Shown here: one piece after another, positions 16,792-25,429 of the stretch
Layout: every line of letters starts with the position of its first letter
Numbering within the stretch: position 1 is the stretch's first letter
From: JAFDWI01 sp964595905
GTDB taxonomy: Bacteria > Actinomycetota > Acidimicrobiia > Acidimicrobiales > Iamiaceae
Direction: 5' to 3'
Assembly (NCBI GenBank): GCA_964595905.1
Contig: CAZQSU010000001.1
Location: 21,533-85,532 of the forward strand
DNA length: 64,000 bases
The notes under the pieces: model-generated
Database searches by the model: none
Told to the model about the DNA's origin: nothing
The model's input: the letters and a program-made list of their open reading frames with translations, nothing else
Made by a program: the position numbers and the translations under genes

Positions 16792-17850
16792 GTGGCCACG
16801 TTCATCCACGGACGGGTGGTCGAGGTCCGCCGCGACCGGTCCGGCTACCAGCAGGTGTCGCTCGAGCGAGACGGGTCGGCCGAACCCGAGACGGCATTCG
16901 TCGTCACCGCGCTCACCGGGGCCGTCGAGGTCGGCGACGAGGTGCTGGCGAACACCACCGCGGTGGACCTGGCCCTGGGCACCGGCGGCGCCCACGTGGT
17001 GTCGGTGAACCTGACCCGCGGTGCGTACCGGACCCCCGGCGGTGGGCACATCATGAAGCTGCGCTACACGCCGATGCAGCTCGACACGGGCGCGACCGAA
17101 GAGCACCTGGACGAGCTGGGCGACCGCCTCGACGGTGGCGTGGTCGTCGCCTGCACCCTGCACAGCCAGGTGCCCCTCGTCGTGCTCGGTGCCTTGTCGG
17201 TACGCCCCGAATTGCGCATCGCGTACGTGATGACAGACGGTGCCGCGCTCCCGCTGGCGATGAGCGAACTCGTGGTCACCATGGTCGACGCCGGGCTCCT
17301 CGCCGCGGGCACGGTCACCACCGGCCACGCCTTCGGCGGTACCCGGGAAGCGGTCGGCGTGCCCTCCGCGTTGGCCCTGGCCCGCAACGACGCGGGCGCC
17401 GATCTGATCGTGGTGGGGATGGGCCCGGGTGTCGTCGGTACCGGCCATCGGCTGGGCACCACGGCGCTCGAAGCGGCGCCCGTCCTGGACATGACCGATG
17501 CATTGGGCGGACGAGGGCTGCTCGCCGTGCGCGCGTCCGAGGGTGACGCGCGCGACCGTCACCGGGGCGTGAGCCACCACAGCGCCACGGTGCTCGACCT
17601 GGTGCGCAGCTCGGTGACCGTGCCGATCACGCCCCGGTCACGGGGCGAAGTGGAGCGGTGGCGCGAACGGCACCGGATCATCGAGGTCGCCGACGTCGAC
17701 GGGCCAGGGCTGTTGACGAAGGCGGATCTGCGGGTCACGACGATGGGGCGGGGTCCCGACGCCGATCGCTTGTTCTTCGACACCGCGGCCGCGGCCGGGG
17801 TGGCCGCCGCGGAGCTGGTCGCTGCGAATCCGGCCGTCGAGGGGGCTTGA
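16792..17850 (+). CDS. DUF3866 family protein in the Pup-proteasome operon
   Basis: A 352-residue protein of the actinobacterial DUF3866 family. Segments are a small beta-rich N-terminus (ATFIHGRVVEVRRDR), a Rossmann-like body (GGVVVACTLHSQVPLVVLGAL; DLIVVGMGPGVVGTGH) and a C-terminal SHHSATVLDLVR plus TKADLRVTTMGRG region. No catalytic set can be named with confidence. The GTG start at 16792 lies 4 nt after pafA, and pafB follows 6 nt later, so it is firmly within the operon. This placement suggests a link to pupylation, the damage response or their regulation, but function is unknown. Confidence 0.75.
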   Translation: MATFIHGRVVEVRRDRSGYQQVSLERDGSAEPETAFVVTALTGAVEVGDEVLANTTAVDLALGTGGAHVVSVNLTRGAYRTPGGGHIMKLRYTPMQLDTGATEEHLDELGDRLDGGVVVACTLHSQVPLVVLGALSVRPELRIAYVMTDGAALPLAMSELVVTMVDAGLLAAGTVTTGHAFGGTREAVGVPSALALARNDAGADLIVVGMGPGVVGTGHRLGTTALEAAPVLDMTDALGGRGLLAVRASEGDARDRHRGVSHHSATVLDLVRSSVTVPITPRSRGEVERWRERHRIIEVADVDGPGLLTKADLRVTTMGRGPDADRLFFDTAAAAGVAAAELVAANPAVEGA

Positions 17851-17856
17851 GCGACC

Positions 17857-18789
17857 GTGGCCGTCGACAAGCTCGAGCGGTTGATGAACCTGGTCGCCGC
17901 GTTGTTGCACACCCGGGTGCCGCTGTCCGCGGCGGAACTGCAGACGCGGGTTGGCGGCTACGCGACCGAAGCGACCGCCTTCCGGCGTCAGTTCTCCCGC
18001 GACAAGAAGGACCTGCGCGAGATGGGGGTGCCGATCCGTGTCGAGACGGTGCCGGACGCCGATCCGCCGCTGGAGGGCTACCGGATCGAGCCCGACGAGT
18101 ACTACCTGCCCGATCCCCGGCTCGACGCCGACGAGCTGGCCGCGCTGCACCTGGCGACCCGGCTGATCGCGGTGGGCCAGGAGTCGGCTCCCCGAGGGCT
18201 GTTCAAGCTCGGTGGGATGACGACCCGGGCCGCGGGCGACGCGCTGCCGTGGGCCTCGGTCCCGTCGGACCGGAACCTCGGCGCGGTGTTCGACGCGATC
18301 CACCGACGACGATCGGTCGAGTTCGACTACCGCGGGCGGGCCCGTCGGTTGGCGCCCCGGGCGCTGGGATTCCGCAACGGCCACTGGTACGTCAACGGCA
18401 TCGACCTCGAACTCGACACCGAACGGGTGTACCGACTCGACCGCATCGTCGGAGACGTGGGTGTCGGCGAGGTGGTGCCCGCGCCGCTGGACGGACCCGA
18501 CGAGGTGGGTTCGCTGCAGCCCTGGCACGTCGGCGGCGACGAGATACGCGTCGCGACGGTCGTCGTGGACCCGCTGGCGGTCCCCACGGTCACCGCCCAG
18601 CTCGGCCCGGACACCCCGGTCACGGTGCGCGACGATGGGTCGGCCGAGGTGACCCTCGAGGTGACCAACCCGGAAGGGTTCCGCACGTGGATCCTCGGAC
18701 TCGGGCCGACCGTCGAGGTGACCGGTCCGTCCGACATCCGTGCCGACATCGTCGCGTGGCTCGACCGGATCATCGGAACCGAGGGGTGA
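17857..18789 (+). CDS. pafB: WYL-domain transcriptional regulator PafB
   Basis: A 310-residue regulator: N-terminal winged helix (about 1-65, KLERLMNLVAALLHTRVPLS), a WYL domain near 140-205 (SVEFDYRGRARRLAPRALGF, then WYVNGIDLELDTERVYRLDR) and a C-terminal extension domain. In mycobacteria PafB pairs with PafC as an activator of the LexA-independent DNA-damage response. It starts 6 nt after DUF3866 and is followed by pafC after 13 nt, so the two subunits are co-expressed. Confidence 0.88.
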   Translation: MAVDKLERLMNLVAALLHTRVPLSAAELQTRVGGYATEATAFRRQFSRDKKDLREMGVPIRVETVPDADPPLEGYRIEPDEYYLPDPRLDADELAALHLATRLIAVGQESAPRGLFKLGGMTTRAAGDALPWASVPSDRNLGAVFDAIHRRRSVEFDYRGRARRLAPRALGFRNGHWYVNGIDLELDTERVYRLDRIVGDVGVGEVVPAPLDGPDEVGSLQPWHVGGDEIRVATVVVDPLAVPTVTAQLGPDTPVTVRDDGSAEVTLEVTNPEGFRTWILGLGPTVEVTGPSDIRADIVAWLDRIIGTEG

Positions 18790-18802
18790 TCGGGGCCGTG
18801 CC

Positions 18803-19747
18803 GTGACCAAACCCACTGCGACGCAACGTCTCGCCCGCCTGCTGGCACTCGTTCCGTGGGTCGCCGCGCACCCCGACGGCGTACCCGTCGACCAGGTCTG
18901 CGAACGCTTCGGGGTCACCCGTGACGAGTTGGTCGACGACCTCGACGTCGTGATGATGGTCGGGGTCCATCCCTTCACGCCGGACACGATGATCGAGGCC
19001 TGGATCGACGGCGACCGGGTCGTGATCCACTATGCCGACGCCTTCTCGCGTCCGCTCCGGCTGACGGCCGACGAGGCCGTCACCCTCATCGCTGCGGCGA
19101 GGGGACTGGCGACGGTGCCCGGAGCCGAGCCGGACGGACCGCTGCGACGTTCGATCGCCAAGTTGGCGGTCGTGGCCGGCGCCGGCGACGCCGCGGGCGT
19201 GGACGTCGACCTCGGCGGTGCGTCCGCCGAGGTGTTCGGGGTGCTCGATGCGGCACAGCGGGACCGCCGCCAGGTCGAGATCGAGTACCCCGATGCCGAC
19301 GGCGCCCGGGGCGTCACCCGACGGATCGAGCCCGCGCGCCTGTTCTCGTCGGGCGGCCGATGGTACGTGTCGGGGTGGTGCCACCGCGCGGAGGACACCC
19401 GGGTGTTCCGGGTCGACCGCGTCCTGGCCGCCCGGGCAACCGACGAGGCCTTCGAGGCCCCCTCCGACGACGCGCCGGACGAGGTCGAGTTCGACGAGGC
19501 ACTGCCCCAGGTCTCCCTCGAGGTCGACCGATCGGCGGCCTGGCTGCTCGATCCGGTCCCCGCGTTGGCACGCGAGGAGGCGGGTGACACGGTGCGGTTC
19601 CGTCTGGCGATCGGATCGAGCAGTTGGTTGGCGCGCGTCATCGTGCAACTGGGCCCTGCGGTCCGGATCCTCGACGCGGACCCGTCCCTGGACGTCACCG
19701 CACTCGCGGCGCGCCAGGCGCGCCAGGTGCGGGATCGGTACCGATGA
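18803..19747 (+). CDS. pafC: WYL-domain transcriptional regulator PafC
   Basis: A 314-residue partner of PafB. It has an N-terminal winged helix (about 1-60, ATQRLARLLALVPWVAAHP), a WYL domain near 150-220 (RRIEPARLFSSGGRWYVSGW, then EDTRVFRVDR) and the C-terminal WCX-like region. PafB and PafC act as a heterodimer at damage-inducible promoters in mycobacteria. The GTG at 18803 gives the expected length. Position directly after pafB and before secretion genes matches the mycobacterial pafBC-tatAC order. Confidence 0.88.
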   Translation: MTKPTATQRLARLLALVPWVAAHPDGVPVDQVCERFGVTRDELVDDLDVVMMVGVHPFTPDTMIEAWIDGDRVVIHYADAFSRPLRLTADEAVTLIAAARGLATVPGAEPDGPLRRSIAKLAVVAGAGDAAGVDVDLGGASAEVFGVLDAAQRDRRQVEIEYPDADGARGVTRRIEPARLFSSGGRWYVSGWCHRAEDTRVFRVDRVLAARATDEAFEAPSDDAPDEVEFDEALPQVSLEVDRSAAWLLDPVPALAREEAGDTVRFRLAIGSSSWLARVIVQLGPAVRILDADPSLDVTALAARQARQVRDRYR

Positions 19748-19793
19748 GTCGAGTGTGAGGCTCGGTCGCCGGGGCGGTAGCGTCGGGGTTCCT

Positions 19794-20504
19794 GTGCAGA
19801 ACGACGCCACCGGGACCAGCGACGAGGTCCAGAGTCCCGCCGAAGCAGACGGGGCGGCGGATGCACCGCCGGTGCGGCTTCCGCCCTCGCGACTGAAGCG
19901 CGGTCGCCCACGGTCGCGGCTGCGTTCGGTGATCGAGTGGGTGGTGGTCGTCGGCGGCGCCTTCGGGCTCGCCATGCTGATCCAGGCCTTTCTCTTCCAA
20001 CCCTTCAGGATCCCGTCCGGGTCGATGATCCCGACGCTGAAGGTCGGCGATCGGATCGTGGTCAACAAGGTCTCCTACCACCTGCACCCGGTCCACCGCG
20101 GCGACGTCGTGGTGTTCACCACACCCGACTGCAAGGCGGCCGACGAACCGGAGTGGGCGAACTGCGGCATCGTCGGCGACTACGCGGATCTGGTCAAACG
20201 GGTCATCGCCGTGCCGGGCGATCGCCTGGCGATCGCGGGTGATCACGTCTACGTCAACGGCGAGGTCCTCGACGAACCGTATCTCGCCACCGGCGCCGTG
20301 ACGCTCCAGCAGCCTCCCTACGGTTGCGGTTTCACCGGCACACGTGCCCACCCGTACGTGATTCCGGACGGCATGGTGTTCGTGATGGGCGACAATCGTT
20401 CGGAGTCGCTGGACAGCCGCTGCTTCGGTCCGATCCCGGAGTCGTCGCTGGTGGGGCGCGCGTTCGTCGTGATCTGGCCCTTCGATCGGCTCGGGTGGCT
20501 GTGA
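19794..20504 (+). CDS. lepB: Signal peptidase I
   Basis: A 236-residue membrane serine protease that removes signal peptides from exported preproteins. A cytoplasmic N-terminus of about 45 residues is followed by a transmembrane segment (about 46-68). S77 in IPSGSMIPTL is the nucleophile and K135 in LVKRVIAVPGD the general base; VMGDNRSESLDSRCFGPI is the C-terminal signature. The GTG at 19794 is used, with TAGCGT 10 nt upstream; GTG at 19755 is an alternative. It sits between pafC and the tat genes, grouping protein export functions. Confidence 0.92.
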   Translation: MQNDATGTSDEVQSPAEADGAADAPPVRLPPSRLKRGRPRSRLRSVIEWVVVVGGAFGLAMLIQAFLFQPFRIPSGSMIPTLKVGDRIVVNKVSYHLHPVHRGDVVVFTTPDCKAADEPEWANCGIVGDYADLVKRVIAVPGDRLAIAGDHVYVNGEVLDEPYLATGAVTLQQPPYGCGFTGTRAHPYVIPDGMVFVMGDNRSESLDSRCFGPIPESSLVGRAFVVIWPFDRLGWL

Positions 20505-20529
20505 TCGGCAAGGCCCACGTCGGCGGGTG

Positions 20530-20757
20530 ATGTGGCTCTGGACCGTCGGTCCGCTCGTCATCCTTGCCGCGGCGACCTGGCTCGCGGTCGTGACGAAGCG
20601 ACTCGTCAGGGCCGGTGAGGAACTGGCCGAGGAGCGACCGACCACCGCCGCGCGGCAGGCGTCGCTCCACCGGAGTCTGGCCGGCCTGCGCGGCGACATC
20701 GTCGCGTTCGGACACGATCGGTCACCCGACAGCGACGCCGGCACCGCCGACCGGTAG
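20530..20757 (+). CDS. Small membrane-anchored protein of unknown function
   Basis: A 75-residue protein starting with a hydrophobic helix (MWLWTVGPLVILAAATWLAVV, slightly trimmed here to its core) followed by a basic, helical cytoplasmic tail (KRLVRAGEELAEER and beyond). GTG at 20527 is an equally possible start. No family is recognised. It lies between lepB and the tatA/B gene on the same strand, so it may be co-transcribed with the export genes. Confidence 0.5.
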   Translation: MWLWTVGPLVILAAATWLAVVTKRLVRAGEELAEERPTTAARQASLHRSLAGLRGDIVAFGHDRSPDSDAGTADR

Positions 20758-20768
20758 CATCGCGGACG

Positions 20769-21044
20769 ATGCTGGATTTCTCACCGGAGAAGATGCTGTT
20801 CATCTTCCTCATCGTGGCCGTCGTGCTCGGGCCCGAGAAGTTGCCCGAGGTGTCGCGCAAGATCGGTCGCGCCGTCGGTGAGTTGCGCAAGTTGTCGGGA
20901 GGCTTCCGCGACGAGATGAACAAGGCCGTGCACGAGATGTCGGCAGACCCCTCGAGTACGAACGAGACCGGCTCCGGTGGTGGGGGAGAGGTCACCTCCG
21001 GCACCCCGGCAGCGGGAAGCTCCGACGAGTCGTCGGGATCCTGA
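20769..21044 (+). CDS. Sec-independent translocase protein TatA/TatB
   Basis: A 91-residue protein with an N-terminal membrane helix (about 6-21), the hinge motif LGPEKLPE and an amphipathic helix (VSRKIGRAVGELRKLSGGF), then a disordered Ser/Gly/Glu-rich tail. The Glu in GPEKLP favours TatB over TatA, but a genome may use one protein for both roles. With TatC it exports folded proteins carrying twin-arginine signals. TAGCAT (20755-20760) lies 8 nt before the ATG, suggesting a leaderless start and a promoter separate from lepB. Confidence 0.85.
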   Translation: MLDFSPEKMLFIFLIVAVVLGPEKLPEVSRKIGRAVGELRKLSGGFRDEMNKAVHEMSADPSSTNETGSGGGGEVTSGTPAAGSSDESSGS

Positions 21045-21062
21045 CGCCGCCCTGTCGATTCC

Positions 21063-21842
21063 ATGAGCTCCAAACATCCAGCGAACCCCGATGACTCGTC
21101 CATGTCGCTCATGGCGCACCTGGTGGAGTTGCGGAACCGCTTCATCAAGGTCGCGGTCGCGGTCGCAGTCTCGGCGGTGGTCGGCTGGTTCCTGTTCGAT
21201 CCGGTGTTCAACGTGCTCACGCATCCGATCGTGGACCTGTGCAAGCACCACGAATGTCTGCTCGAAGGCGGCAAGCTCCAGAACATCGACCCACTGGACC
21301 CCCTCACGACCCGGCTGAAGCTCTCGGTCTACATCGGGATCGGGATCGCGATGCCGGTCATCCTGTGGCAACTCTGGCGGTTCGTCGCCCCTGCGCTGTA
21401 CGCGAACGAACGCAAGTACACGATCGGCTTCATCGGCCCCGCACTGCTCCTGTTCGTCTCGGGAGCCGCGGTCGCGTACTACGTGTTGCCGGTCTCGCTG
21501 AACTGGCTCCAGGGAGTCGGGGGTGCGAAGTTCGTCGCCGCCTACGACTCGGGCAAGTTCGTCGCCCTCATCGGGTGGATGATGCTCGCCTTCGGCCTCG
21601 CGTTCGAGTTTCCCGTGGTGCTCGTCGCGTTGATGGCGATCGGCGTGCTCAAGCCGCGCACGCTGATCAAGAACTGGCGGTACGCCATCGCGATCATCGT
21701 CGTGTTCGCGGGCGTGATCACGCCGACGGCCGACCCGTTCACCTTCATGTTCATGGCGGGGCCGATGCTCGTGCTGTACGGGGTCTCCGTGGTCATCGGA
21801 TCGTTGATGCAACGGGCCAGGGACCGCGCCTCGGCGAGGTGA
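21063..21842 (+). CDS. tatC: Sec-independent translocase protein TatC
   Basis: A 259-residue polytopic membrane protein that binds twin-arginine signal peptides. Six hydrophobic segments are visible. The N-terminal SLMAHLVELRNRFIK is the TatC signature, and the conserved glutamate of the first periplasmic-to-membrane turn and the FAGVITPTADPFTFMFMA segment near the end also match. It starts 18 nt after the tatA/B stop and overlaps the following gene by 4 nt (GTGA). The pairing with tatA/B next to pafBC is conserved in mycobacteria. Confidence 0.93.
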   Translation: MSSKHPANPDDSSMSLMAHLVELRNRFIKVAVAVAVSAVVGWFLFDPVFNVLTHPIVDLCKHHECLLEGGKLQNIDPLDPLTTRLKLSVYIGIGIAMPVILWQLWRFVAPALYANERKYTIGFIGPALLLFVSGAAVAYYVLPVSLNWLQGVGGAKFVAAYDSGKFVALIGWMMLAFGLAFEFPVVLVALMAIGVLKPRTLIKNWRYAIAIIVVFAGVITPTADPFTFMFMAGPMLVLYGVSVVIGSLMQRARDRASAR

Positions 21843-22450
21843 CGATCCGGAAGCGGAGACCGTGGGGCGCGCCCGGCACCCTCGGGGAGTCGGGGGTGGT
21901 GATCCGCCGCGACGCCGAGGCCGCCGCGGTGCTCGCCGAGGCACGTGCCGACCGACGACCGCTGCCCGATCTCGGACTGGTCGGTGGCGACCTGTGCGCG
22001 ACGTTGGGCGGACTCGGATCCGAAGCGCATCTGCACGGTCCCGATGCTCGCCGGTACCCGGTCGATCTGGGGATCGCGGTCGCGGACGGCGTCGAGTACG
22101 TCTTCGTCGCGCACGTGCTCGTCCGGCGTCGCTGGTGGCGTGGGAGGATCGTCGCCGTCATGAACGCCCAGTGGCACGGATCCTGGGACCTCGGACCCAG
22201 GGCGCATCCGAACGACGGTCTGCTCGACATCAGCGACGCGCGCCTCGGGCTCGCCGACAAGATCGCCGCGCTCCAGCGGGTCCGGACCGGTACGCATCTT
22301 CCCCATCCGGACATCGCCGTGCGGCGCAGCGCGTCCGCGACCCTCGAGTTCGACCCGCCGGGTCGGGTCTTCGTCGACGGAGAACCGATCGGCCGGGTCC
22401 GCCATCTTCAGGTGCGGGTCGAACCCGATGCCTTCGGCGTGGTGATCTGA
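21839..22450 (+). CDS. Stand-alone C-terminal domain of a diacylglycerol/lipid-kinase-like protein
   Basis: A 203-residue protein. The segment GSWDLGPRAHPNDGLLDI near 120-137 and the following KIAALQRVRTGTHL and FVDGEPIGRVRHLQVRVEP match the C-terminal beta-rich domain of YegS/DgkB-type lipid kinases. The N-terminal catalytic part with its GGDGT motif is not present here or immediately upstream. It may therefore be a non-catalytic lipid- or NAD-kinase-fold protein, or a partner of a separate catalytic subunit. The GTG start overlaps tatC. Confidence 0.6.
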   Translation: MTIRKRRPWGAPGTLGESGVVIRRDAEAAAVLAEARADRRPLPDLGLVGGDLCATLGGLGSEAHLHGPDARRYPVDLGIAVADGVEYVFVAHVLVRRRWWRGRIVAVMNAQWHGSWDLGPRAHPNDGLLDISDARLGLADKIAALQRVRTGTHLPHPDIAVRRSASATLEFDPPGRVFVDGEPIGRVRHLQVRVEPDAFGVVI

Positions 22451-22464
22451 CTACGGTGGCCCGG

Positions 22465-23670
22465 GTGATCACCCCGAGCTCCGTCGACGATCGTCTCATC
22501 GCCGTGGTGGGCGAGTGGCGGGACCGACTCACCGCGGTGGCCCATGATCTCGCCGCCCACCCCGAGACGAACTTCGCCGAGTTCCACGCGCACGACGCGC
22601 TCGTCGACCTCCTGCGTGGTGCCGGACTCGACGTGGAGCCCCACGCGGGTGGCCTCGAGACGGCCTTCGTCGCCAGGGCCGGATCGGGAACGGGGCCGAC
22701 CGTGGCGATCCTGTGCGAATACGACGCCCTGCCGGGCGTGGGCCACGCCTGTGGTCACAACGTGATCGCCGCGATCGGCGCCGGAGCGGGCATCGCAGCC
22801 GGAAGCGTCGTCGACGAGCTCGACGGACGGCTCGTCGTGCTGGGCACCCCGGCGGAGGAAGGCGGAGGTGGCAAGGTCGAACTGCTGCACGCGGGGGTGT
22901 TCGAGGGGGTCGACGTGGCGCTCATGGTCCACCCTGCCGATGCAGACCTGACCAGGATGGACACCATCGCGGTCGCTCAGTTCGTCGTGCGTTACGAAGG
23001 CCGGGCGGCCCATGCTGCCGCGGCCCCCGAGCTGGGGCGCAACGCGCTCGATGCGGCGGTGTTGGGCTACGTCAACGTCGCGGCACTCCGCCAACACATC
23101 GCCGACGACGAGCGGATCCACGGCATCTTCACCGAGGCCGGGGACGCCGCGAACGTCGTGCCGGCGACCGCGGAAGCGGTGTGGTTCGTGCGGTCGCCGA
23201 CGCTGGCGTCCCTGGAGCCGCTGTGTGAACGCGTCCATGCCTGCCTACGTGCCGGGGCCGAGGCCGCCGGGTGCGCGATCACCATCACCCGCCGGGGACA
23301 CCCGTACGCCGAGATGGTCGACAACCCGGTCCTCGTCGAACGCTACGTGGAGCTCGCCGCGGCGACCGGGCGACGGGTCGGCGTCCCGGACACCCGACGG
23401 CGAGTGGTCGGCTCCACCGACATGGGCAACGTCAGCCAGGTCGTGCCGTCGATCCATCCGATGATCCAGGTCGCTCCGCCGGACGTCGCGATCCACACGG
23501 CCGCGTTCGCCGAAGCGGCCGTCTCGGCAGCGGCTGAGCGGGCCGTGGCGGACGGTGCACAGATCCTCGCACGACTCGCAGCGGCGTGTTGGACCGATGA
23601 GGGCCTCGTCGAGGCGGCCGCCCGGGCGCACCGCTCGGCCATCCCGTCTCGCCGGAGCGACGCCCTCTAG
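22465..23670 (+). CDS. M20 family amidohydrolase / peptidase (AbgB-like)
   Basis: A 401-residue zinc-dependent hydrolase. VAILCEYDALPGVGHACGHN (79-99, metal ligands in HACGH at 94-98) and the later TPAEEGGGGK supply the metal site and catalytic Glu. The dimerisation domain follows (about 175-290), and metal ligation resumes near the C-terminus. The ECYDALPG/HACGH form is usual in AbgB-like amidohydrolases acting on N-acyl amino acids or peptides; the substrate here is unknown. TACGGT (22452-22457) precedes the GTG at 22465 by 7 nt; GTG at 22456 is an alternative. Confidence 0.82.
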   Translation: MITPSSVDDRLIAVVGEWRDRLTAVAHDLAAHPETNFAEFHAHDALVDLLRGAGLDVEPHAGGLETAFVARAGSGTGPTVAILCEYDALPGVGHACGHNVIAAIGAGAGIAAGSVVDELDGRLVVLGTPAEEGGGGKVELLHAGVFEGVDVALMVHPADADLTRMDTIAVAQFVVRYEGRAAHAAAAPELGRNALDAAVLGYVNVAALRQHIADDERIHGIFTEAGDAANVVPATAEAVWFVRSPTLASLEPLCERVHACLRAGAEAAGCAITITRRGHPYAEMVDNPVLVERYVELAAATGRRVGVPDTRRRVVGSTDMGNVSQVVPSIHPMIQVAPPDVAIHTAAFAEAAVSAAAERAVADGAQILARLAAACWTDEGLVEAAARAHRSAIPSRRSDAL

Positions 23671-23679
23671 AGTCGTCGT

Positions 23680-25293
23680 GTGAACACGTATGCCGCCGAG
23701 GAGTTCACCGACTCCGACGCCGACATCCTCCGCCGTTATTTCACGAACCTCGACCAGCCGGTGTTCGCCCTGGTGAATCTGCCCGAGGTGGTGAAAGGGG
23801 CCCTGTTCGCCCGGTATTCGCGTTCCCACAAGAGCCTGCGTCGGCTCTTCCTCGACGAGTTCGTCACCGACCTCGACATCACCGGTGACGCCACGATCGA
23901 CGCCACCGTCGGACTGGAGCGGGCCGAGAAGCTGTACGAGAAGGTCTTCGTCGAGTACGGCGACGACTCGGTGGCGCAGCTCGGAGGCGTGCATCTGGCG
24001 TGTGAGCAGGCGTCGAACCTGCTGACCAAGGTGCTGGAGTGGGGCCGGCTCATGTCGTATCTGGAGCAGTCGACCCGGTACATCGCGTACGACCGGCGCC
24101 TGGACGGGCGCTACCGCTACTTCCGCGATCCCGACGTGCTCGCCTCGTCGCTGGGGACCCGGTACATCGGCGACCTGGACCGGCTGTTCGACACCTATGC
24201 CGAGCTCGTCGCCGACATGATCAGGTTCCTCCGTGAGGTGGTTCCCCAGGGCCCGGAGGACTCGGACTTCGTGTACCGCCAGGCCATCCAGGCGCGCGCG
24301 TTCGACTCGGTGCGAGGGGTGCTCCCCGGGGCATCGCTGTCGAACGTCGGCATCTTCGGCACGGGCCAGTCCTACGAATACCTGCTCCTGCGGATGCGGG
24401 CGCACCCGTTGCCCGAGGCGCGGCACTACGCGGCGCTGATGCTCACCGAGTTGCGGAAGGTGATTCCGTCGTTCCTGCGCCGTGTCGACCAGGCCGAGCG
24501 GGGGCAGGTGTGGACCGACTACCTGGGCGAACGCGCCGAGGCGATGGCCGAGGTCGCCGAACGACTGCTCGGCGTCGACACGGTGGCCGAGCCGGTGGCG
24601 CCGGTCACGCTCACCTCGTTCGATCCCGATGCGGAGACGGCGTTGGTCACCGCGATGCTGTACCCGTTCAGTCACCTGCCCGAGACCCAGATCCGTTCCC
24701 GGGTCGAAGCGATGTCGGCCGCCGAACGGGTCGCCGTGGTCGACGCGTACGTGGGGGAGCGTGCGAACCGGCGCCACAAGCCCGGTCGTGCCCTGGAGCG
24801 GATCGACTACCGCTTCGACGTGCTCGCGGACTACGGCGCGTTCCGCGACCTGCAGCGGCATCGGATGCTCACCGTCGAATGGCAGCCGCTGAGCCCACAC
24901 CATGGCTACACGCGGCCTGAATCGGTCGATGCAGCCGGGCTGTCGGAGACCTTCGACGAGGCGATGGAACGATCCGCTGCGCTGTACCGGGCGCTCGAAC
25001 GGCCGTTCCCCGCCCAGGCGCCCTATGCAGTGGCGCTCGCCTACCGGGTGCGTTTCGTGATGCAGCTCAACGCGCGCGAGGCCATGCACCTGATCGAACT
25101 GCGAACGACCCCGCAGGGGCACCCGGCGTATCGGCGCGTCGCCCAGCGCATGTACGAACTCATCGCGACCGAGGCGGGACATCCGGCCGTCGCCGCGTTG
25201 ATGCGCCACGTCGACCTCTCCGACGACCCGCCTCTGGGGCGCCTCGAGGCCGAGCGACGTGCCGAGGAACGGCGCCATCCGGTCGCACCCTGA
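23680..25293 (+). CDS. Double-domain ThyX-like protein (FAD-dependent thymidylate synthase homologue)
   Basis: A 537-residue protein about twice the length of ThyX, with two ThyX-like halves. The N-half has R123-LM-S126-YL-E129-Q-S131-T-R133-Y134, matching the back part of the ThyX motif RHRxxSxNExSxRY but lacking the first Arg-His. The C-half has R393-H-R395 followed by MLTVEWQPLS, which keeps RHR but loses the Ser/Asn/Glu/Arg-Tyr part. Similar long proteins are often named thymidylate synthase, but canonical catalysis cannot be assumed. TAGAGT (23668-23673) sits 6 nt before the GTG start, implying a leaderless mRNA. Confidence 0.72.
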   Translation: MNTYAAEEFTDSDADILRRYFTNLDQPVFALVNLPEVVKGALFARYSRSHKSLRRLFLDEFVTDLDITGDATIDATVGLERAEKLYEKVFVEYGDDSVAQLGGVHLACEQASNLLTKVLEWGRLMSYLEQSTRYIAYDRRLDGRYRYFRDPDVLASSLGTRYIGDLDRLFDTYAELVADMIRFLREVVPQGPEDSDFVYRQAIQARAFDSVRGVLPGASLSNVGIFGTGQSYEYLLLRMRAHPLPEARHYAALMLTELRKVIPSFLRRVDQAERGQVWTDYLGERAEAMAEVAERLLGVDTVAEPVAPVTLTSFDPDAETALVTAMLYPFSHLPETQIRSRVEAMSAAERVAVVDAYVGERANRRHKPGRALERIDYRFDVLADYGAFRDLQRHRMLTVEWQPLSPHHGYTRPESVDAAGLSETFDEAMERSAALYRALERPFPAQAPYAVALAYRVRFVMQLNAREAMHLIELRTTPQGHPAYRRVAQRMYELIATEAGHPAVAALMRHVDLSDDPPLGRLEAERRAEERRHPVAP

Positions 25294-25429
25294 GACCCCG
25301 CGCGACTGCCGCCAATCGCCTCGTGGCGGAGGCTTTTCGTCTCGATTGTCGGTTTTGGGGGGAGGTGCGCGTATGATCCGCGCCCGCGGTTGTTCCGCAT
25401 CTGCTCCCGATCACCTTTCCGAGGATTCC

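Noticed and set aside
25346..25377. TTGTCGGTT resembling the PafBC (RecA-NDp) promoter motif before the DUF4193 gene
   Set aside because: The motif requires about 8 nt before TANNNT; here the distance is about 17 nt. No other match was convincing.
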